Below are positions 8,844 through 17,604 of a stretch of DNA of 53,202 bases, one piece after another. Every line of letters begins with the position of its first letter. Positions within the stretch are counted from its first letter, which is position 1. Made by a program: the position numbers and the translations under genes. Where the stretch lies: the NCBI GenBank assembly GCA_903873295.1, contig CAIQNV010000147.1, positions 1 to 53,202 of the forward strand, given 5' to 3'. Source of the stretch: an uncultured Elusimicrobia bacterium. Lineage in GTDB: Bacteria; Elusimicrobiota; Elusimicrobia; Elusimicrobiales; UBA9959. Under the pieces are notes generated by a model. It saw only the letters and a program-made list of their open reading frames with translations, was not told where the DNA came from and did not search any database.

Positions 8844-9300
8844 ACGCAAAGCGCTGCTGATACTTATCGCCGCGGCCGCCTTCGCGCTGGTCAGCGTGCC
8901 CAGCGTGCTTTTCAACAACGCCATCAAGACGTACTTCAGCTTTGTGGGCCATTGGAGCGTGGCCAACATTAAACCCTCCCGGACAGGGCTCCTCCCCCCC
9001 CTGCGGCCCCGCGCCGAAAGGCCGGACGAGCCGCCGCAGCCCGAACTGCGGTTCGTGAAATTTTCCATAAAGCTGGCCGGCGCCAAGGAGGTCAAGATCT
9101 CCGGGGATTTCAACAAGTGGAACCCGGAAACCCTGACCCTCACAAGAACGAACGGCAAGACCTGGGAAGCGCTGGTGCCTCTGCCGCCCGGCAGATACAA
9201 ATATCTTTGCCACATCGACGGCCAGGACGTGCTTGACCCCCTCAACCCGGACACCGACTTCGAAGCCGGCCGCAAGGTCTCGGTCCTGGTAGTAAAATAA
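8836..9300 (+). CDS. Membrane-anchored protein with a glycogen-binding (CBM48/AMPK-beta) domain
   Basis: A 154-residue protein with an N-terminal membrane helix (residues 5-25), a linker of about 45 residues, then a C-terminal domain from residue 73 of the CBM48/isoamylase-N type: FSIKLAGAKEVKISGDFNKWN, then WEALVPLPPGRYKYLCHIDG and an end of DPLNPDTDF. These domains bind alpha-glucans and are found in glycogen enzymes and AMPK beta. Here it stands alone and is tethered to the membrane, probably facing the periplasm. Translation starts on GTG and is coupled to the radical SAM gene. The GH57-like gene that follows makes a glucan link plausible but not proven. Confidence 0.8.
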   Translation: MIERKALLILIAAAAFALVSVPSVLFNNAIKTYFSFVGHWSVANIKPSRTGLLPPLRPRAERPDEPPQPELRFVKFSIKLAGAKEVKISGDFNKWNPETLTLTRTNGKTWEALVPLPPGRYKYLCHIDGQDVLDPLNPDTDFEAGRKVSVLVVK

Positions 9301-9341
9301 CCCGGGCTGAATTATTCACTTTAGCGAACAGGACAACTATC

Positions 9342-11036
9342 GTGGCCAATATGCGTAAAACCCTCGCGGCGCTGACGTTCACTCTTTTTTTTCCCTGCCT
9401 GGCGGCGGCGCAGCAAGTCGCGCTCTGGGTCCCCTCCGACACCGCGGGGCTGGAGGAGGTCGTAGCCGCGCTGGAGCTGAACAGCGGCCTGCGGCTGACG
9501 GCCGCGCTTTCCTCGCTTCCCAGGAACCTGGAAGCGCGCGTTAAAAAACTTGAAAAAGAGGGCAGGCTGGAACTTGCCCTGCGTCCCGCCGGCGACCCCC
9601 CGCTGCCGCTGCTTTATTATCCCGCCGCCGCGCAGGTGAACTGGTCGGGAAAACTGTCCACGGCCGCTTTCCAGACCGACCAATATTTCCTGGCGCTGCG
9701 CCTGGGCCTGGCCAGAGAGGCCGCGCTCAAAACCCTGAACAAAACGCCCGCCGGCCTGGTCAGCCCGCCCGGCGGCCTAGTCGCGGATTATTTCCCGCTG
9801 GCGAAAGCCCTGGGCATAAAGTGGCTGGCCTGCGGCCCGCTGGCCGCCGCGGCCGCCCCGCTGCCGGAAGCCGGCGGCGTTTACGCCGTGCCTTTTATTA
9901 ATTTCTCGACAGCCCCGTCCGCCTCGGGCGGGCCGGTCTTCACGCTGTTCGACGAGACCTCCGCGTCCGATCCCGCGGCGCTGCGGGCCAGGCTGCTCGC
10001 CGGGCTGAAAGCTCCCGCGCCTCAAGTAAGGCTGACCGTCTCCGAGGCGCTTAAGCTCTTGGTCTCCACCGCGGCGGCCCCCGCCGACATAGCGGCGGCG
10101 GTCTTGCCCTGGCAGGGCGACTATACGCCCTGGGCTTCCGCCGCGGTCCAGACCGGAGCGCTCGCGGCCATGGCCCAGACAAGAGCCGCCCTTATGCTGC
10201 ACCTCAACGCGGCGCAGGGAAATTACGCGCAGGCGTCCGCGGCCTTCGAAGAGTATTTTTCCGCGGAGGACGGAGGAAAGCTGCGGGCCCTCGCCTCCGC
10301 CGACGCGGAGGACGCCAGCGAAACCGAAATAGAAATAAGGAGCTCGCTGGGCAACGCCTACCGCCTGATGCAGAAGCCGCCTCCGCCCTGGGTATTTTCA
10401 AGCCTGGCCGACGCCGCCTCCGGCCCGGCGCAGGACGAAAAGATACAGGTGACCGCGCTGCCGGGCGGCTTTGAACTCAAGAACGTCTCCAGGCCCGCGC
10501 TGCCTCCCGCAAAGACTCCCGGACTGCCGGAAACCGCCGACCCCAACCGCATCTGGAAACTGGCCGGACTCAGCGTGCAGTCGGACCCGGAAGGCATCCT
10601 CTTCAAGTTTATCCCGCTCGAAACGGACAACGCCTTCAAAAAGCCTTCCGGCTTCAGCCATATAAGGCTGGACCTGTACATCGACGTAAACCACCGCCCG
10701 CGCGCCGGCATGGCCCGGCCGCTCGAAGGCCGCCCGCTGCGGTTTTTCCCGGAGAACGCCTGGGAATACGCCCTTGAGGCGACGCCGGCGGGCGCCACGT
10801 TTTACAGAGTAACGCCCAAAGGCCCCGTCTCCGCCGGGACCCTCCCGGTTAAAACGGAAGAGGGAAAGATAGTAGTGCGGGTGCCGGCGGCGCTGTTGAA
10901 GGGCAACCCGGCGCTCTGGGGCTACGCCGCGCTGCTGCTGGCCCCGAAGGACGGCGGCGGCTTTACTATCGCGGATTATCTGGCGGAAGAAATAGACAAC
11001 GGCTACATCTACGCGGTGCGGCCCGGCAGCAGGTGA
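9342..11036 (+). CDS. Secreted GH57-like protein with glucodextranase-type C-terminal domain
   Basis: A 564-residue protein with a signal peptide ending near residue 24 (AAAQQ). Residues 25-310 look like a degraded GH57/polysaccharide-deacetylase barrel: the stretch GLVADYFPLAKALGIKWLACG (about 145-166) resembles the GH57 segment before the acid catalyst. I see no clear catalytic Glu/Asp pair, so activity is doubtful. Residues 390-560 resemble the DOMON-like C-terminal domain of glucodextranases and amylopullulanases (LDLYIDVNHRPRAGM, WEYALEA, and an end of YIYAVRPG). Either GTG 9342 or ATG 9351 could start it; both keep the signal peptide. It lies 41 bases after the glycogen-binding-domain gene. 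Confidence 0.6.
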   Translation: MANMRKTLAALTFTLFFPCLAAAQQVALWVPSDTAGLEEVVAALELNSGLRLTAALSSLPRNLEARVKKLEKEGRLELALRPAGDPPLPLLYYPAAAQVNWSGKLSTAAFQTDQYFLALRLGLAREAALKTLNKTPAGLVSPPGGLVADYFPLAKALGIKWLACGPLAAAAAPLPEAGGVYAVPFINFSTAPSASGGPVFTLFDETSASDPAALRARLLAGLKAPAPQVRLTVSEALKLLVSTAAAPADIAAAVLPWQGDYTPWASAAVQTGALAAMAQTRAALMLHLNAAQGNYAQASAAFEEYFSAEDGGKLRALASADAEDASETEIEIRSSLGNAYRLMQKPPPPWVFSSLADAASGPAQDEKIQVTALPGGFELKNVSRPALPPAKTPGLPETADPNRIWKLAGLSVQSDPEGILFKFIPLETDNAFKKPSGFSHIRLDLYIDVNHRPRAGMARPLEGRPLRFFPENAWEYALEATPAGATFYRVTPKGPVSAGTLPVKTEEGKIVVRVPAALLKGNPALWGYAALLLAPKDGGGFTIADYLAEEIDNGYIYAVRPGSR

Positions 11037-11069
11037 GAGTGCAGGGGAAGGCGCGGCAACGGAGGTCAT

Positions 11070-11825
11070 ATGGCTGACAGGGATAAAATAGTTTCTTTCG
11101 CGGATTCCTACCTGGACTCGAAAAACATAAAAGATTCGTCGCAGAACGGCCTGCAGGCCGAGGGCCGGGCCGAAGTGAGAAAGATCGCCTTCGGCGTTTC
11201 CGCGTCCCTGGAATGCATCAGGCGCGCGGCCGCCGGAGGCGCGGATATGCTGATAGTCCACCACGGCCTGCTGTGGGGCCGCTCCCAGCCTTTCTGCGGC
11301 CCCCTGAAGCGCAAGCTGGAGGCGCTGTTCGGCGGCGGGCTGTCCCTCTGCGCCTGGCATCTGCCGCTGGACAAGCACCCCGTCTGCGGGAATAACGCGC
11401 GGCTGCTTAAAATGCTCGGCGCCGGGAGCCTGAAACCCTTCGGCGTTTACGACGGTGAGACCATAGGCTTCAGCGGTACTTTCGCCAGGCCCCTTTCCAT
11501 GGGCGACATAGCCGCCGCGCTGGCCATAAAGCTCGACGCGGAGCCGCTCTGCTTCAGGTTCGGAACTGAAAAAATAAGAACCGCCGGCGTGGTCAGCGGC
11601 GGCGCGGCCCGGATGTTCGTGCAGGCCGCGGCCGCCGGACTGGACCTCTACATCACCGGCGAGGCGGGAGAATTCGTGCAGGAGTTCGCGCGCGAAAGCC
11701 GCGCTAATTTCATTTCCGCGGGCCACTACAACACCGAGAAACCCGGCGTGCTGGCGCTGGCGGAAGTGCTTGAAAAGAAATTCAGGGTAAAGACCGAATT
11801 CATAGATATCCCGAACCCGGCGTAA
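11070..11825 (+). CDS. Nif3-like dinuclear metal-centre protein (YbgI family)
   Basis: A 251-residue member of the Nif3/YbgI family, hexameric proteins with a two-metal site. Many carry the automatic name 'GTP cyclohydrolase I type 2', but the reaction is unsettled. The metal-binding motifs are present: MLIVHHGLLWG near residue 66, CAWHLPLDKHPVCGNN near 93, ITGEAGEF near 196 and GHYNTEKPGVLAL near 219. A good GGAGG site precedes the ATG by 5 bases. It is the last gene of the plus-strand run and is convergent with the repeat-rich secreted protein, with a 12-base gap. Confidence 0.93.
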   Translation: MADRDKIVSFADSYLDSKNIKDSSQNGLQAEGRAEVRKIAFGVSASLECIRRAAAGGADMLIVHHGLLWGRSQPFCGPLKRKLEALFGGGLSLCAWHLPLDKHPVCGNNARLLKMLGAGSLKPFGVYDGETIGFSGTFARPLSMGDIAAALAIKLDAEPLCFRFGTEKIRTAGVVSGGAARMFVQAAAAGLDLYITGEAGEFVQEFARESRANFISAGHYNTEKPGVLALAEVLEKKFRVKTEFIDIPNPA

Positions 11826-11837
11826 AAAAATATCAGC

Positions 11838-13601
11838 TCAGGATCCGAGGTAGGACATGAACCAGGCCATTCCATATTGGCCGGCGCCGCCGCTTAATAT
11901 CGCGGGAATAGCCGAGTACATCTGTATCTCCACATAATCCGTAGAGCCGTTGAGATAGAGGATCATGGTGAGCCCGCCCAAAGGCGTGTCGGCCGCGGAA
12001 TAATTACCGCCGGCGATTGTTTCGGGGGTCCCGTTTTTGGCGACTGAGAAGCCGTAGCGCTCGCTGCCCGAGCCGGCCGTGGAACTATAACCCGTTACGC
12101 TGACCTGGTAGTACCCGGCCCGCGAGGCGGTGAACCGGTTGAGGCCCGTATCGAACGTTCCCCTGAGCGTATTGTAGGCGGTCGCATTGAACGGCAGTTT
12201 CTCCCATGCGGCCGCTTTTGAGAAGCTGGCGGTCAGATAAGCCCTGAAGACCTGGGCGCTGCCGATGATATCGCCCGCGACGTGTAATTTAGCGGTAGCG
12301 GAGGGCGCCGTCGTGCCGATGCCGACATTGCCTGTCGCCCTTGCGATAGCGATCCCCTGTTTTTCGACACTGTTCTCCAGTGTGACAATTTGAAGGATGT
12401 CGCCGCCGCTGTCATAGCGTATTATGCCGCCATAAGCCGTTGTATTGAACTCCGTAAACAAAATGTCCCTTTTATAGGTGTCCTGGCTGTCAATTCTTAT
12501 GGCGGTCGCGTTCGCGGCGCCCATCCCGGCTATTTCCAGTTTGGCGTTGGAATCCAGGGTCCCGATGCTGACGTTGCCGGCGCTTGTGACCGTCATTCGG
12601 TCATTCCATCCGTCGGCGCCTCTTGTGGTGAAAACTAAATTGCCATAGGAGTTTGCGTGGTCGGTGATCTGTCCCGATATATAGCCGATCGATGTTCCGG
12701 TCCCCGCGAAAGCGAGCGCCGCGAAATTATTCGCCGTGCCGGAAGTGTTTTGCAGGATTATCGCCGGGCCCGTCCCCCCCGAGGTGGTGGCGGCTTGAGA
12801 ATTTCGCACGATTAGGCCCCTTTGTGAAGCCCCATCTGTCGTTATGCCGGCGACATAACCGGTTCCCGCTCCGGTAATGGTAAGTTTCTCGCCCGGGGCC
12901 GTCGTCCCTATGCCCACATTGCCGGTTAAACCCTTCACAGTTATATACGGGTTTATTGTTGTCCCGGACGTATCCTTTGCGGCTATTACTAAACTTCCCG
13001 GAGCTGACGGCGCTTCCGGAAATACGAGGGTCAGATTATTTGCGCCGAATCTGTCGAGATAGAACCCCATTTTTGTCCCTGCCAAGGCATTTGAAGTGTC
13101 ATCATTATAAATAAGAAATTTTTCGCCGCTGGCCCCGTAACTGGCTCCCAGGTCCAATCTCGCATTCGGCGCCATAGTCCCGATGCCGACGCTGCCGGAA
13201 TTTGATATGTATAATCTGTTGATATCCGCCGTGCGAAGAGCGAAAGCCTGATTATCGTCCGCGCCGATGCCGGAGATATTTAAGCCGTCCGTATACCATG
13301 AAGATGCGACGCCGCCGGAATACACGATCCTTGCGCCATAGGTTTTACCGGCAAGCGCTTGAATGACATCCAGCTTCGCCCCGGGACTCGTAGTCCCGAT
13401 CCCCACATTGCCGGCTTTTACGACAAAAGTGGAGCCGCCCACGGCGAAGCCGCCGCCGGAAATATCAGCGGAGCCCCTGAGCACGGAGTACCCGTCCACC
13501 GAGAATTTATCCAATACTTCAAATTCAGCGGCTTCAAGCGCCTGCGTCCCCAAGAGAAGGGTGAAAAGCGCCGGTATTAAAAATATCTTGATCAGCCTCA
13601 T
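11838..13601 (-). CDS. Secreted repeat protein (VGIGTTAPGAKL repeats) with a C1q-like tail
   Basis: A 587-residue secreted protein. The start chosen is ATG 13601, which gives a clean signal peptide (MRLIKIFLIPALF...LEA); the frame extends to a TTG at 13658 but those codons overlap a conserved non-coding leader. After FEVLDKFSVDGYSVLRGSA the protein carries at least six copies of a G(N/S)VGIGT(T/M)(A/S)PxAxL motif, typical of tail-fibre or spike-like beta-helical proteins. The last ~130 residues resemble a C1q/TNF jelly roll (TGLNRFTASRAGYYQVSV). It is a clear paralogue of the gene at 27765-28895, identical over much of the first 65 mature residues. No strong ribosome binding site is visible. 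It probably lies on the cell surface; the ligand is unknown. Confidence 0.75.
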   Translation of the reverse strand: MRLIKIFLIPALFTLLLGTQALEAAEFEVLDKFSVDGYSVLRGSADISGGGFAVGGSTFVVKAGNVGIGTTSPGAKLDVIQALAGKTYGARIVYSGGVASSWYTDGLNISGIGADDNQAFALRTADINRLYISNSGSVGIGTMAPNARLDLGASYGASGEKFLIYNDDTSNALAGTKMGFYLDRFGANNLTLVFPEAPSAPGSLVIAAKDTSGTTINPYITVKGLTGNVGIGTTAPGEKLTITGAGTGYVAGITTDGASQRGLIVRNSQAATTSGGTGPAIILQNTSGTANNFAALAFAGTGTSIGYISGQITDHANSYGNLVFTTRGADGWNDRMTVTSAGNVSIGTLDSNAKLEIAGMGAANATAIRIDSQDTYKRDILFTEFNTTAYGGIIRYDSGGDILQIVTLENSVEKQGIAIARATGNVGIGTTAPSATAKLHVAGDIIGSAQVFRAYLTASFSKAAAWEKLPFNATAYNTLRGTFDTGLNRFTASRAGYYQVSVTGYSSTAGSGSERYGFSVAKNGTPETIAGGNYSAADTPLGGLTMILYLNGSTDYVEIQMYSAIPAILSGGAGQYGMAWFMSYLGS

Positions 13602-13627
13602 AAGAAGAAAGTAAGCCGATATAAACA

Positions 13628-13672
13628 CCTCAACCTGAGGCTTAAGGCAATGCCCCAACCGCCCGCACGGTT
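13628..13672 (-). promoter_or_regulatory. Conserved structured leader of the first repeat protein
   Basis: On the minus strand the 5' leader contains a hairpin AACCG...CGGTT (13657-13661 with 13668-13672) and a second CCTCA-ACC-TGAGG hairpin (13628-13640). The first hairpin and flanking GGCCGC-YC-R bases are also found in the leader of the paralogue near 28951-28968, although most of the remaining leader has diverged. It does not match a riboswitch that I recognise. Confidence 0.5.
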
Positions 13673-13728
13673 CGAGCGGCCAGTCTTGTTTCTCTCCCGC
13701 TTTGCTTTCGCGTTATTATCTGCCGCTT

Positions 13729-13773
13729 ATAATATACATACTATTTGCGAAGGAATCCCGAAGGAAAACCGAA
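13729..13773 (-). promoter_or_regulatory. Promoter with two 11-base direct repeats
   Basis: On the minus strand TTCGGTTTTCC (13763-13773) and TTCGGGATTCC (13752-13762) stand head to tail, with a third partial unit TTCGC after them, and are followed by a -10-like TATTAT (13729-13734). No TTGACA-like -35 is seen, so the repeats may bind an activator. The same arrangement occurs before the paralogue at 29027-29071. Confidence 0.5.
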
Positions 13774-13977
13774 AGAAGACGACAAAGCAATTCCCCCGGG
13801 GACAAAAGTCCCGTTTAGACTCAGGCCTTTTGCCTTAAGCCGGCGGGTCCTGCGGCTCATACGGGCGGGCCGCGCTTTATGCTCTAATGATAGGAACACT
13901 TCAGCGGCTTGAGCAAAAGATCCCCGGCCTGCTGAAGCTTCTGGCTTAACACGGGGTCAAATTATATGGAGATTTAC
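13774..13977. other. Non-coding stretch before the small secreted gene
   Basis: Together with the leader and promoter above this forms a 376-base gap without a gene. It holds a GGGAC-AAAA-GTCCC hairpin (about 13799-13813), a possible extended -10 TGATAGGAA (13888-13896, no -35) and a long hairpin CTTCAGC...GCTGAAG (13899-13905 with 13931-13937). The 10-base string TGCCTTAAGC occurs here on the plus strand and in the leader opposite on the minus strand. No conserved coding frame is seen. Confidence 0.4.
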
Positions 13978-14733
13978 ATGAACGGGAAAAAAAGTTTTTC
14001 GATCTGGCTGGTGCTGTCGCTCTTTGCGGCTGTTTGCTCCGCGGGGGAGCCGGCCATACAAACGCTGAAAGCGGCGGCGGGCGCGGCCTACGGAGAAATT
14101 CCGGCGCCGGGCCCCGCTGCCCGTGCCGCGGCCAAAGAAGACGATAGTTTTCCAAAGCCCGACGCCGCGACCCTGGCCAGGCTGGCCAGGAGGATCCCCG
14201 GGCTCGACACGCAGAACCTGCGCCTAGTCACTTTTGAGGATGCGGACGCGACGCTCGGCAAAGCCGCGAACGCTAAGGATACCTACCTGGACCTCTTCAC
14301 CGCAGCCTATCTCCGGAGCGGCGGCGGCAGGCAATATTACCTGCCCAAGGATGTGCTGAACCGCCTCGGGAAGAAATACGCCGTAGAAGGGCTCCCCGTT
14401 TCCGGCTCGACGAAGGACGGCAAGCCTTTTCAGATGGAAGACCTGGTGGCGGGGAACGGGCAGGTGAATTTCCTCTACGACCTGACCGGCGGTTTCAGCT
14501 TCATGGAAGGGAAGAACGAGGTGAAGATCTCCGAAGAGGGGAGGGTGGCCTATCAGATACAGGGCGCGGGCGATTTCACGGTCAGCGGCCTGAGCGGCTG
14601 CGGCTGCATCGCCTTCTTATGCGGCTGCGCCGAGGTCCAGAGAATGACCAAGACCTCCGCCTCCCAGATGCGCGTGGAAACGAGCCGCGGCCCCCAGACC
14701 GAAGCCCTTCTCCCCATCCGCCTGAACAAGTAA
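13978..14733 (+). CDS. Secreted protein of unknown function
   Basis: A 251-residue protein with a signal peptide (MNGKKSFSIWLVLSLFAAVCSAG). The ATG at 13978 is chosen over the in-frame ATG at 13966 because a GGAG site lies 7 bases before it, inside the longer frame. The mature part has a probable folded domain over residues 60-230 and a cysteine-rich patch, CGCIAFLCGC, near residues 206-215, which could form disulfides or bind metal. I do not recognise the family. It converges on the cysNC gene, with 14 bases between the stops. Confidence 0.75.
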   Translation: MNGKKSFSIWLVLSLFAAVCSAGEPAIQTLKAAAGAAYGEIPAPGPAARAAAKEDDSFPKPDAATLARLARRIPGLDTQNLRLVTFEDADATLGKAANAKDTYLDLFTAAYLRSGGGRQYYLPKDVLNRLGKKYAVEGLPVSGSTKDGKPFQMEDLVAGNGQVNFLYDLTGGFSFMEGKNEVKISEEGRVAYQIQGAGDFTVSGLSGCGCIAFLCGCAEVQRMTKTSASQMRVETSRGPQTEALLPIRLNK

Positions 14734-14747
14734 GCAGCGCTAGTGCT

Positions 14748-16673
14748 TTAAAATTTAAAAAAACCGTTTTGTTCCAGATACAGACGGATATGTTCGGCTG
14801 AAAGGCCCGCCGGCTCTTCACCTGTTTTAAGCCGGAGCGCGGGGGCTTCGGGCGCCTCATACGGGGCGCTCACTCCCGTGAACTCCTTTATCAGACCGGC
14901 CCTGGCTTTTTTGTAGAGACCTTTGGCGTCTCTTTTTTCGCAGACTTCGACCGAAGCGTCGAGGAACACCTCGATAAACCGCCCGCTTCCTATGATCTTT
15001 CCCGCCTGTCCGCGGTCTTCGCGGCAGGGCGAAATAAACGCCGTTATCACTATCAGGCCCGCCTCGTTCAGCAGCCGCGCCACTTCGGCCACCCTGCGGA
15101 TGTTCTCGCGGCGGCCGCCGGGTGAAAAATCCAGGTCGCGGCTGAGGCCGCAGCGGATATTATCGCCGTCCAGCACGCAGCACAGGCGCCCCGCCGCCAT
15201 AAGTTTTCTTTCCAGCTCATACGCTACCGTGGACTTCCCGGACCCGCTCAGCCCCGTCAGCCAGACGGTCGCTGGTTTCTGCTTTAAAAGGCGCTCGCGG
15301 TCGCCCGGTGAAACGGTCCCCTCGCCGGGGAGGAGAAAGCGGCTATCGGCGGCGGACCCTTCCGCCGGGTGGTCCGTGGCCGGCAGACTCCCCCTCTCTA
15401 TGATCATTCCAGCCCCCGCGGTCGCGTGGGTGAGCGGATCTATGAGGATAAAGCTTCCGGTTTGCCGGTTCTTCGAGTACTCGTCGCAAAAGACCGGGCG
15501 GAAACACTGCACCGTCACCCGGCCGATCTCGTTCAGGTTTAGGACCGCGGCGTCCCGGCGGCTTAAAGTGCCGGGGTCGATGCGGAACTGAAGACGCGCG
15601 ACCGAGCATTTCAAGAGCTGCGTGGTATGCTTGAGCCAGTAAACCTTGCCGGGAGTAAGCGGTTCGCGGTCCATCCAGACAAGGAGCGCTTCAACCTCGC
15701 GGCGGATCTGCGGCAGATTGGCCGGGTGGACGAGCATATCCCCGCGCGTCACGTCGAGCTCATCCTCAAGCGTGACCGCGACGGACTGCGGCGCGAAAGC
15801 GTACTCGACCTCGCCCCCGGCCCCGGTTATCGAGCGGACCCGCGTTCTCCGCTGCGAGGGAAGCGCGAGGAGCTCGTCTCCCCTGCGGAGCACGCCCCCC
15901 GCCAGCCGGCCGCAATAGCCGCGGAAGCTCGTGTCCGGCCGCAGCACATACTGGACGGGGAACCGGAGATCGACGAGGTTGCGGTCGCTTAAAATATGCA
16001 CGCTCTCGAGATGGCTCAAAAGCGGCGGCCCCTCGTACCACGGCATCCGCCCGCTTCTCTTCACCACATTGTCGCCTTTCAGCGCGCTCAGGGGAATGTA
16101 CACCAAATCCTGGATATTAAGCTTTTCCGAAAAAGCGTCAAAATCCTTTACGATACTCCGGAAGACGTCTTCGGAATAGCCGGCAAGGTCCATTTTATTG
16201 ACGGCGACCACCAGATGTTTTATCCCGAGGAGGGAGGAGATAAAAGCGTGGAGCCTGGATTGGGGGAGAACGCCTTTTTGGGCGTCTATCAGGACGATCG
16301 CGAGATCGGCGGTCGAGGCGCCGGTCGCCATATTGCGGGTGTACTGCTCATGCCCCGGAGTGTCGGCGATAATGAAATGCCGCCTGGGGGTGGAAAAATA
16401 GCGGTAAGCCACGTCGATAGTGATGCCCTGCTCGCGCTCGGCTTTAAGGCCGTCCGTGACGAACGACAGGTCCAGCTCTTCGCGCTTGAAACGCGCGGAG
16501 TCTTTTTTTAGCGCGGCGAGCTGGTCCTCGTAAAGTCCCCGGGCCTCGTAAAGCAGCCGTCCGATCAGAGTGGATTTACCATCGTCCACGCTCCCGGCGG
16601 TGGAGAACCTTAAAAGTTCCGCGCCCCGGCTCCGCATCAGAAGTTCTTCCGGCTTAACGATCGCGGCGCCCAT
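14748..16673 (-). CDS. cysNC: Bifunctional sulfate adenylyltransferase GTPase subunit / APS kinase (CysN-CysC fusion)
   Basis: A 641-residue fusion that, with CysD, turns sulfate and ATP into APS and then phosphorylates APS to PAPS. The N-terminal half is an elongation-factor-like GTPase: G1 loop GSVDDGKST (residues 27-35), DTPGHEQYTRN and NKMDL. The C-terminal ~170 residues are APS kinase: P-loop GLSGSGKST (about 475), DGDNIRCGLS, FISPCREDR and RDAKGLYKKARAG. All key motifs look intact, so PAPS should be made. It overlaps cysD by one base. No PAPS or APS reductase gene is nearby, and a sulfotransferase gene lies upstream in the same run, so the PAPS is probably used for sulfation. Confidence 0.96.
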   Translation of the reverse strand: MGAAIVKPEELLMRSRGAELLRFSTAGSVDDGKSTLIGRLLYEARGLYEDQLAALKKDSARFKREELDLSFVTDGLKAEREQGITIDVAYRYFSTPRRHFIIADTPGHEQYTRNMATGASTADLAIVLIDAQKGVLPQSRLHAFISSLLGIKHLVVAVNKMDLAGYSEDVFRSIVKDFDAFSEKLNIQDLVYIPLSALKGDNVVKRSGRMPWYEGPPLLSHLESVHILSDRNLVDLRFPVQYVLRPDTSFRGYCGRLAGGVLRRGDELLALPSQRRTRVRSITGAGGEVEYAFAPQSVAVTLEDELDVTRGDMLVHPANLPQIRREVEALLVWMDREPLTPGKVYWLKHTTQLLKCSVARLQFRIDPGTLSRRDAAVLNLNEIGRVTVQCFRPVFCDEYSKNRQTGSFILIDPLTHATAGAGMIIERGSLPATDHPAEGSAADSRFLLPGEGTVSPGDRERLLKQKPATVWLTGLSGSGKSTVAYELERKLMAAGRLCCVLDGDNIRCGLSRDLDFSPGGRRENIRRVAEVARLLNEAGLIVITAFISPCREDRGQAGKIIGSGRFIEVFLDASVEVCEKRDAKGLYKKARAGLIKEFTGVSAPYEAPEAPALRLKTGEEPAGLSAEHIRLYLEQNGFFKF

Positions 16674-17578
16674 TAAAAATATCCTTCTTTCTTTTTCTGC
16701 TCCATTGAAGAATCCTGGTCATGGTCGATAAGCCTAGTGATCCGTTCGGAATTTTTTGCCGTCATGAGCTCCCGGATAATTTCGGGAATTGTCGCGGCCG
16801 CGGACCGCACCGCGGCGGTGCAGGGATAGCAGCCCAGGGTCCGGAACCGGCACATGACTTTTTGCGGCTTTTCGCCTTTCCGCAATTCAACGGGTCCGTC
16901 CAGCGGCAGCAGCTGTTCCCCCCTGACGACCACGTCCCGCTTTTTCGCGAAATACATCGGCACCACGGGTATCTTTTCCTGGTGGATATACTGCCACACG
17001 TCCAGCTCCGTCCAGTTGGAAAGAGGGAAAACGCGGAGATGCTCGCCCTTGTTAACAAGAGTGTTATAAAGATTCCAAAGTTCGGGGCGCTGGTTCTTCG
17101 GATCCCATTGCCCCAGTTCGTCCCGGAAGGAAAAGACGCGCTCCTTGGCCCGGGATTTTTCCTCGTCCCGCCTGGCCCCGCCGAAAGCGGCGTCATAGCC
17201 GCCTTCTTTCAAGGCGTTTAAAAGCGCCCGGGTCTTTAACAATGAGCAGCATTTAACGGTGCCGAGCTCCCGGGGATTTGTCCCGCGCTTCAGGGCGTCG
17301 GCATACGTATACACCCGCAGGTCGGCCCCTATCTCGCGCGCAAAACGGTCGCGGAACCCGTACATTTCTTTGAACTTCATGGTCGTATCCACATGTAAAA
17401 GAGGGAACGGGAACTTTCCCGGGCGGAAAGCTTTTTGCGCCAGGCGGACCATGACCGAAGAATCTTTGCCGGCCGAGTAAAGCATTACGGGCCGCTCGAA
17501 AGAAGCGGCGACCTCGCGGAGGATGTGGATGCTTTCCGTTTCCAGATTCTGCAGTTTGCTAAGGCTATAATTTTCCAT
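16673..17578 (-). CDS. cysD: Sulfate adenylyltransferase subunit 2
   Basis: A 301-residue PAPS-reductase-fold enzyme that forms the catalytic adenylyltransferase subunit with CysN. The PP-loop [18 protein letters not shown] is at about residues 35-52, followed by [14 protein letters not shown], and the C-terminus ends in the family's [10 protein letters not shown]. Length is typical. It overlaps cysNC by one base and starts 26 bases after the TauE-like gene. Confidence 0.97.
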   Translation of the reverse strand: MENYSLSKLQNLETESIHILREVAASFERPVMLYSAGKDSSVMVRLAQKAFRPGKFPFPLLHVDTTMKFKEMYGFRDRFAREIGADLRVYTYADALKRGTNPRELGTVKCCSLLKTRALLNALKEGGYDAAFGGARRDEEKSRAKERVFSFRDELGQWDPKNQRPELWNLYNTLVNKGEHLRVFPLSNWTELDVWQYIHQEKIPVVPMYFAKKRDVVVRGEQLLPLDGPVELRKGEKPQKVMCRFRTLGCYPCTAAVRSAAATIPEIIRELMTAKNSERITRLIDHDQDSSMEQKKKEGYF

Positions 17579-17604
17579 AATCGGCCGGAAGCTGCGCGCA
17601 GCCG

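Noticed and set aside
10398-11726. A 442-codon open frame opposite the GH57-like and Nif3-like genes
   Set aside because: It spans two real genes and their intergenic gap on the other strand and encodes low-complexity, Arg/Gly-rich sequence.
13602-13690. Cyclic-di-GMP riboswitch in the leaders of the repeat proteins
   Set aside because: The leaders contain AAACC-like and AAGCC-like strings, but the conserved core and tetraloop of the GEMM class could not be placed in either copy.
14748-17578. Assimilatory sulfate reduction operon
   Set aside because: Only activation genes are present; no APS/PAPS or sulfite reductase is seen, and a sulfotransferase lies in the same run.
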